A stretch of DNA of 64,000 nucleotides from CAWEWH01 sp963812775 (GTDB lineage Bacteria; Pseudomonadota; Alphaproteobacteria; Rhizobiales; Beijerinckiaceae): contig CAWEWH010000005.1 of the NCBI GenBank assembly GCA_963812775.1, positions 1,116,001 through 1,180,000 on the forward strand. Direction: 5' to 3'. The notes beneath the pieces are model-generated. The model saw nothing but the letters and a program-made list of their open reading frames with translations. It searched no databases and was not told the DNA's origin. Shown in pieces: positions 63,673-64,000 of this stretch; position 1 is the first letter of the stretch, and every line of letters starts with the position of its first letter. Position numbers and translations under genes: made by a program.

Positions 63673-64000
63673 CGGAACAGGTGACCACCCAGATGACGGA
63701 GCTAACGACCGGCGCCGCCTCGGGCCTTGTGGTGCGCCGCCTCGACGCGGCAGAGGCCCGCGCCGAAGTGGCGGCCCTCGGCCGCGTCCTTGTCGACTGC
63801 GTCGCGGGCGGCGCCTCGGTGAGCTTCATGTGGCCGTTCACACAGCGCGACGGCGAGGCCTTCTTCGCCGCCGTCGCCGAGGAGGTCGCGGCCGGCGAGG
63901 CGGCGCTCATCGCGGCCTTCATCGGCCGCCACCTCGTCGGCACCGTGCAGGTGGGTTTCGCCATGCCGCCAAACCAGCCGCATCGCGCCGAGGTGAAGAA
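63669..64000 (+). CDS. GNAT-family N-acetyltransferase, 3' end outside the window
   Basis: The first 110 or so residues are present. AEVAALGRVLVDCVAGGASV, SFMWPFTQRDGEAFFAAVAE and GEAALIAAFIGRHLVGTVQV match the N-terminal part of GNAT domains that acetylate amines with acetyl-CoA. The start ATG 63669 overlaps the stop of the XRE-cupin regulator (ATGA), marking an operon. The substrate is unknown. Confidence 0.72.
   Translation, partial: MTEQVTTQMTELTTGAASGLVVRRLDAAEARAEVAALGRVLVDCVAGGASVSFMWPFTQRDGEAFFAAVAEEVAAGEAALIAAFIGRHLVGTVQVGFAMPPNQPHRAEVK

Overview
This window is GC-rich chromosomal DNA from an alphaproteobacterium, most likely Hyphomicrobiales (Rhizobiales). The grounds are a hopanoid locus (ispA, hpnB-hpnC-hpnD-hpnE/shc-hpnG, hpnH), the style of the short intergenic palindromes, and family-level protein similarity. 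Genus cannot be fixed by eye. No IS element, integrase, CRISPR array, rRNA operon or phage structural gene is visible.

Layout. 1-8.4 kb: NAD-dependent aldehyde dehydrogenase (cut by the window edge), zinc alcohol dehydrogenase, a frameshifted patatin-like lipase, the 3' remnant of a hydroxybutyrate dehydrogenase, a membrane adenylate cyclase, and a bufferin (buf/gig) locus with DoxX, a broken bufC, bufB and bufA. 8.5-13.2 kb: type II NADH dehydrogenase, small proteins, a secreted molybdopterin oxidoreductase with its cytochrome b partner, and a CHRD protein. 13.5-22.5 kb: the hopanoid pathway from polyprenyl diphosphate through squalene and hopene to adenosyl-hopane, with hpnE and shc in one unbroken frame. 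22.7-27.5 kb: LemA, an M48 protease, an M20 amidohydrolase and an O-antigen-ligase-like protein. 28-35.3 kb, all leftward: glpK, mmsB, an acyl-CoA ligase, an acyl-CoA dehydrogenase and mmsA, resembling a valine-degradation cluster. 35.6-38.5 kb: an ECF sigma factor overlapping a VWA membrane protein. 38.6-41.4 kb: 30 tRNA genes, all leftward. 42-49.8 kb: an FMN hydroxy-acid dehydrogenase, a GFA protein, a solute-binding protein, a DUF2971 protein, a ThDP enzyme, a CoA transferase and gcdH. 50-53.2 kb: ugpB-ugpA-ugpE. 53.3-64 kb: small secreted proteins, an FNR-type flavoprotein, a tyrosine phosphatase, an MBL hydrolase, CsbD, lepA, an MCP with an in-frame amber codon, an SDR, a ClpX-type zinc finger, an XRE-cupin regulator and a partial acetyltransferase.

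The strongest unusual feature is the tRNA array at 38632-41363. Its thirty genes carry anticodons for all 20 standard amino acids in 2.7 kb. Several are structurally odd. Two Lys-anticodon tRNAs have long variable arms (class II), while three Leu-anticodon tRNAs have short ones (class I). Four have C instead of the near-universal U33, and five have 8-nt T-loops. A GC-rich hairpin lies just upstream of the first tRNA and another just past the last. This resembles mobile tRNA arrays such as the one on ICEAfe1 of Acidithiobacillus, but no mobility gene is next to it here.

Other structure: a two-hairpin intergenic element of about 180 bp is present twice (1160-1338 and 55163-55342), with compensatory base changes in its stems. 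Other short palindromic repeat families often sit exactly at stop codons. Apparent single-base indels are concentrated in a few patches (3-7 kb and 28.8-38.3 kb) and absent elsewhere. These may be sequence errors, so broken genes there should be read with caution.
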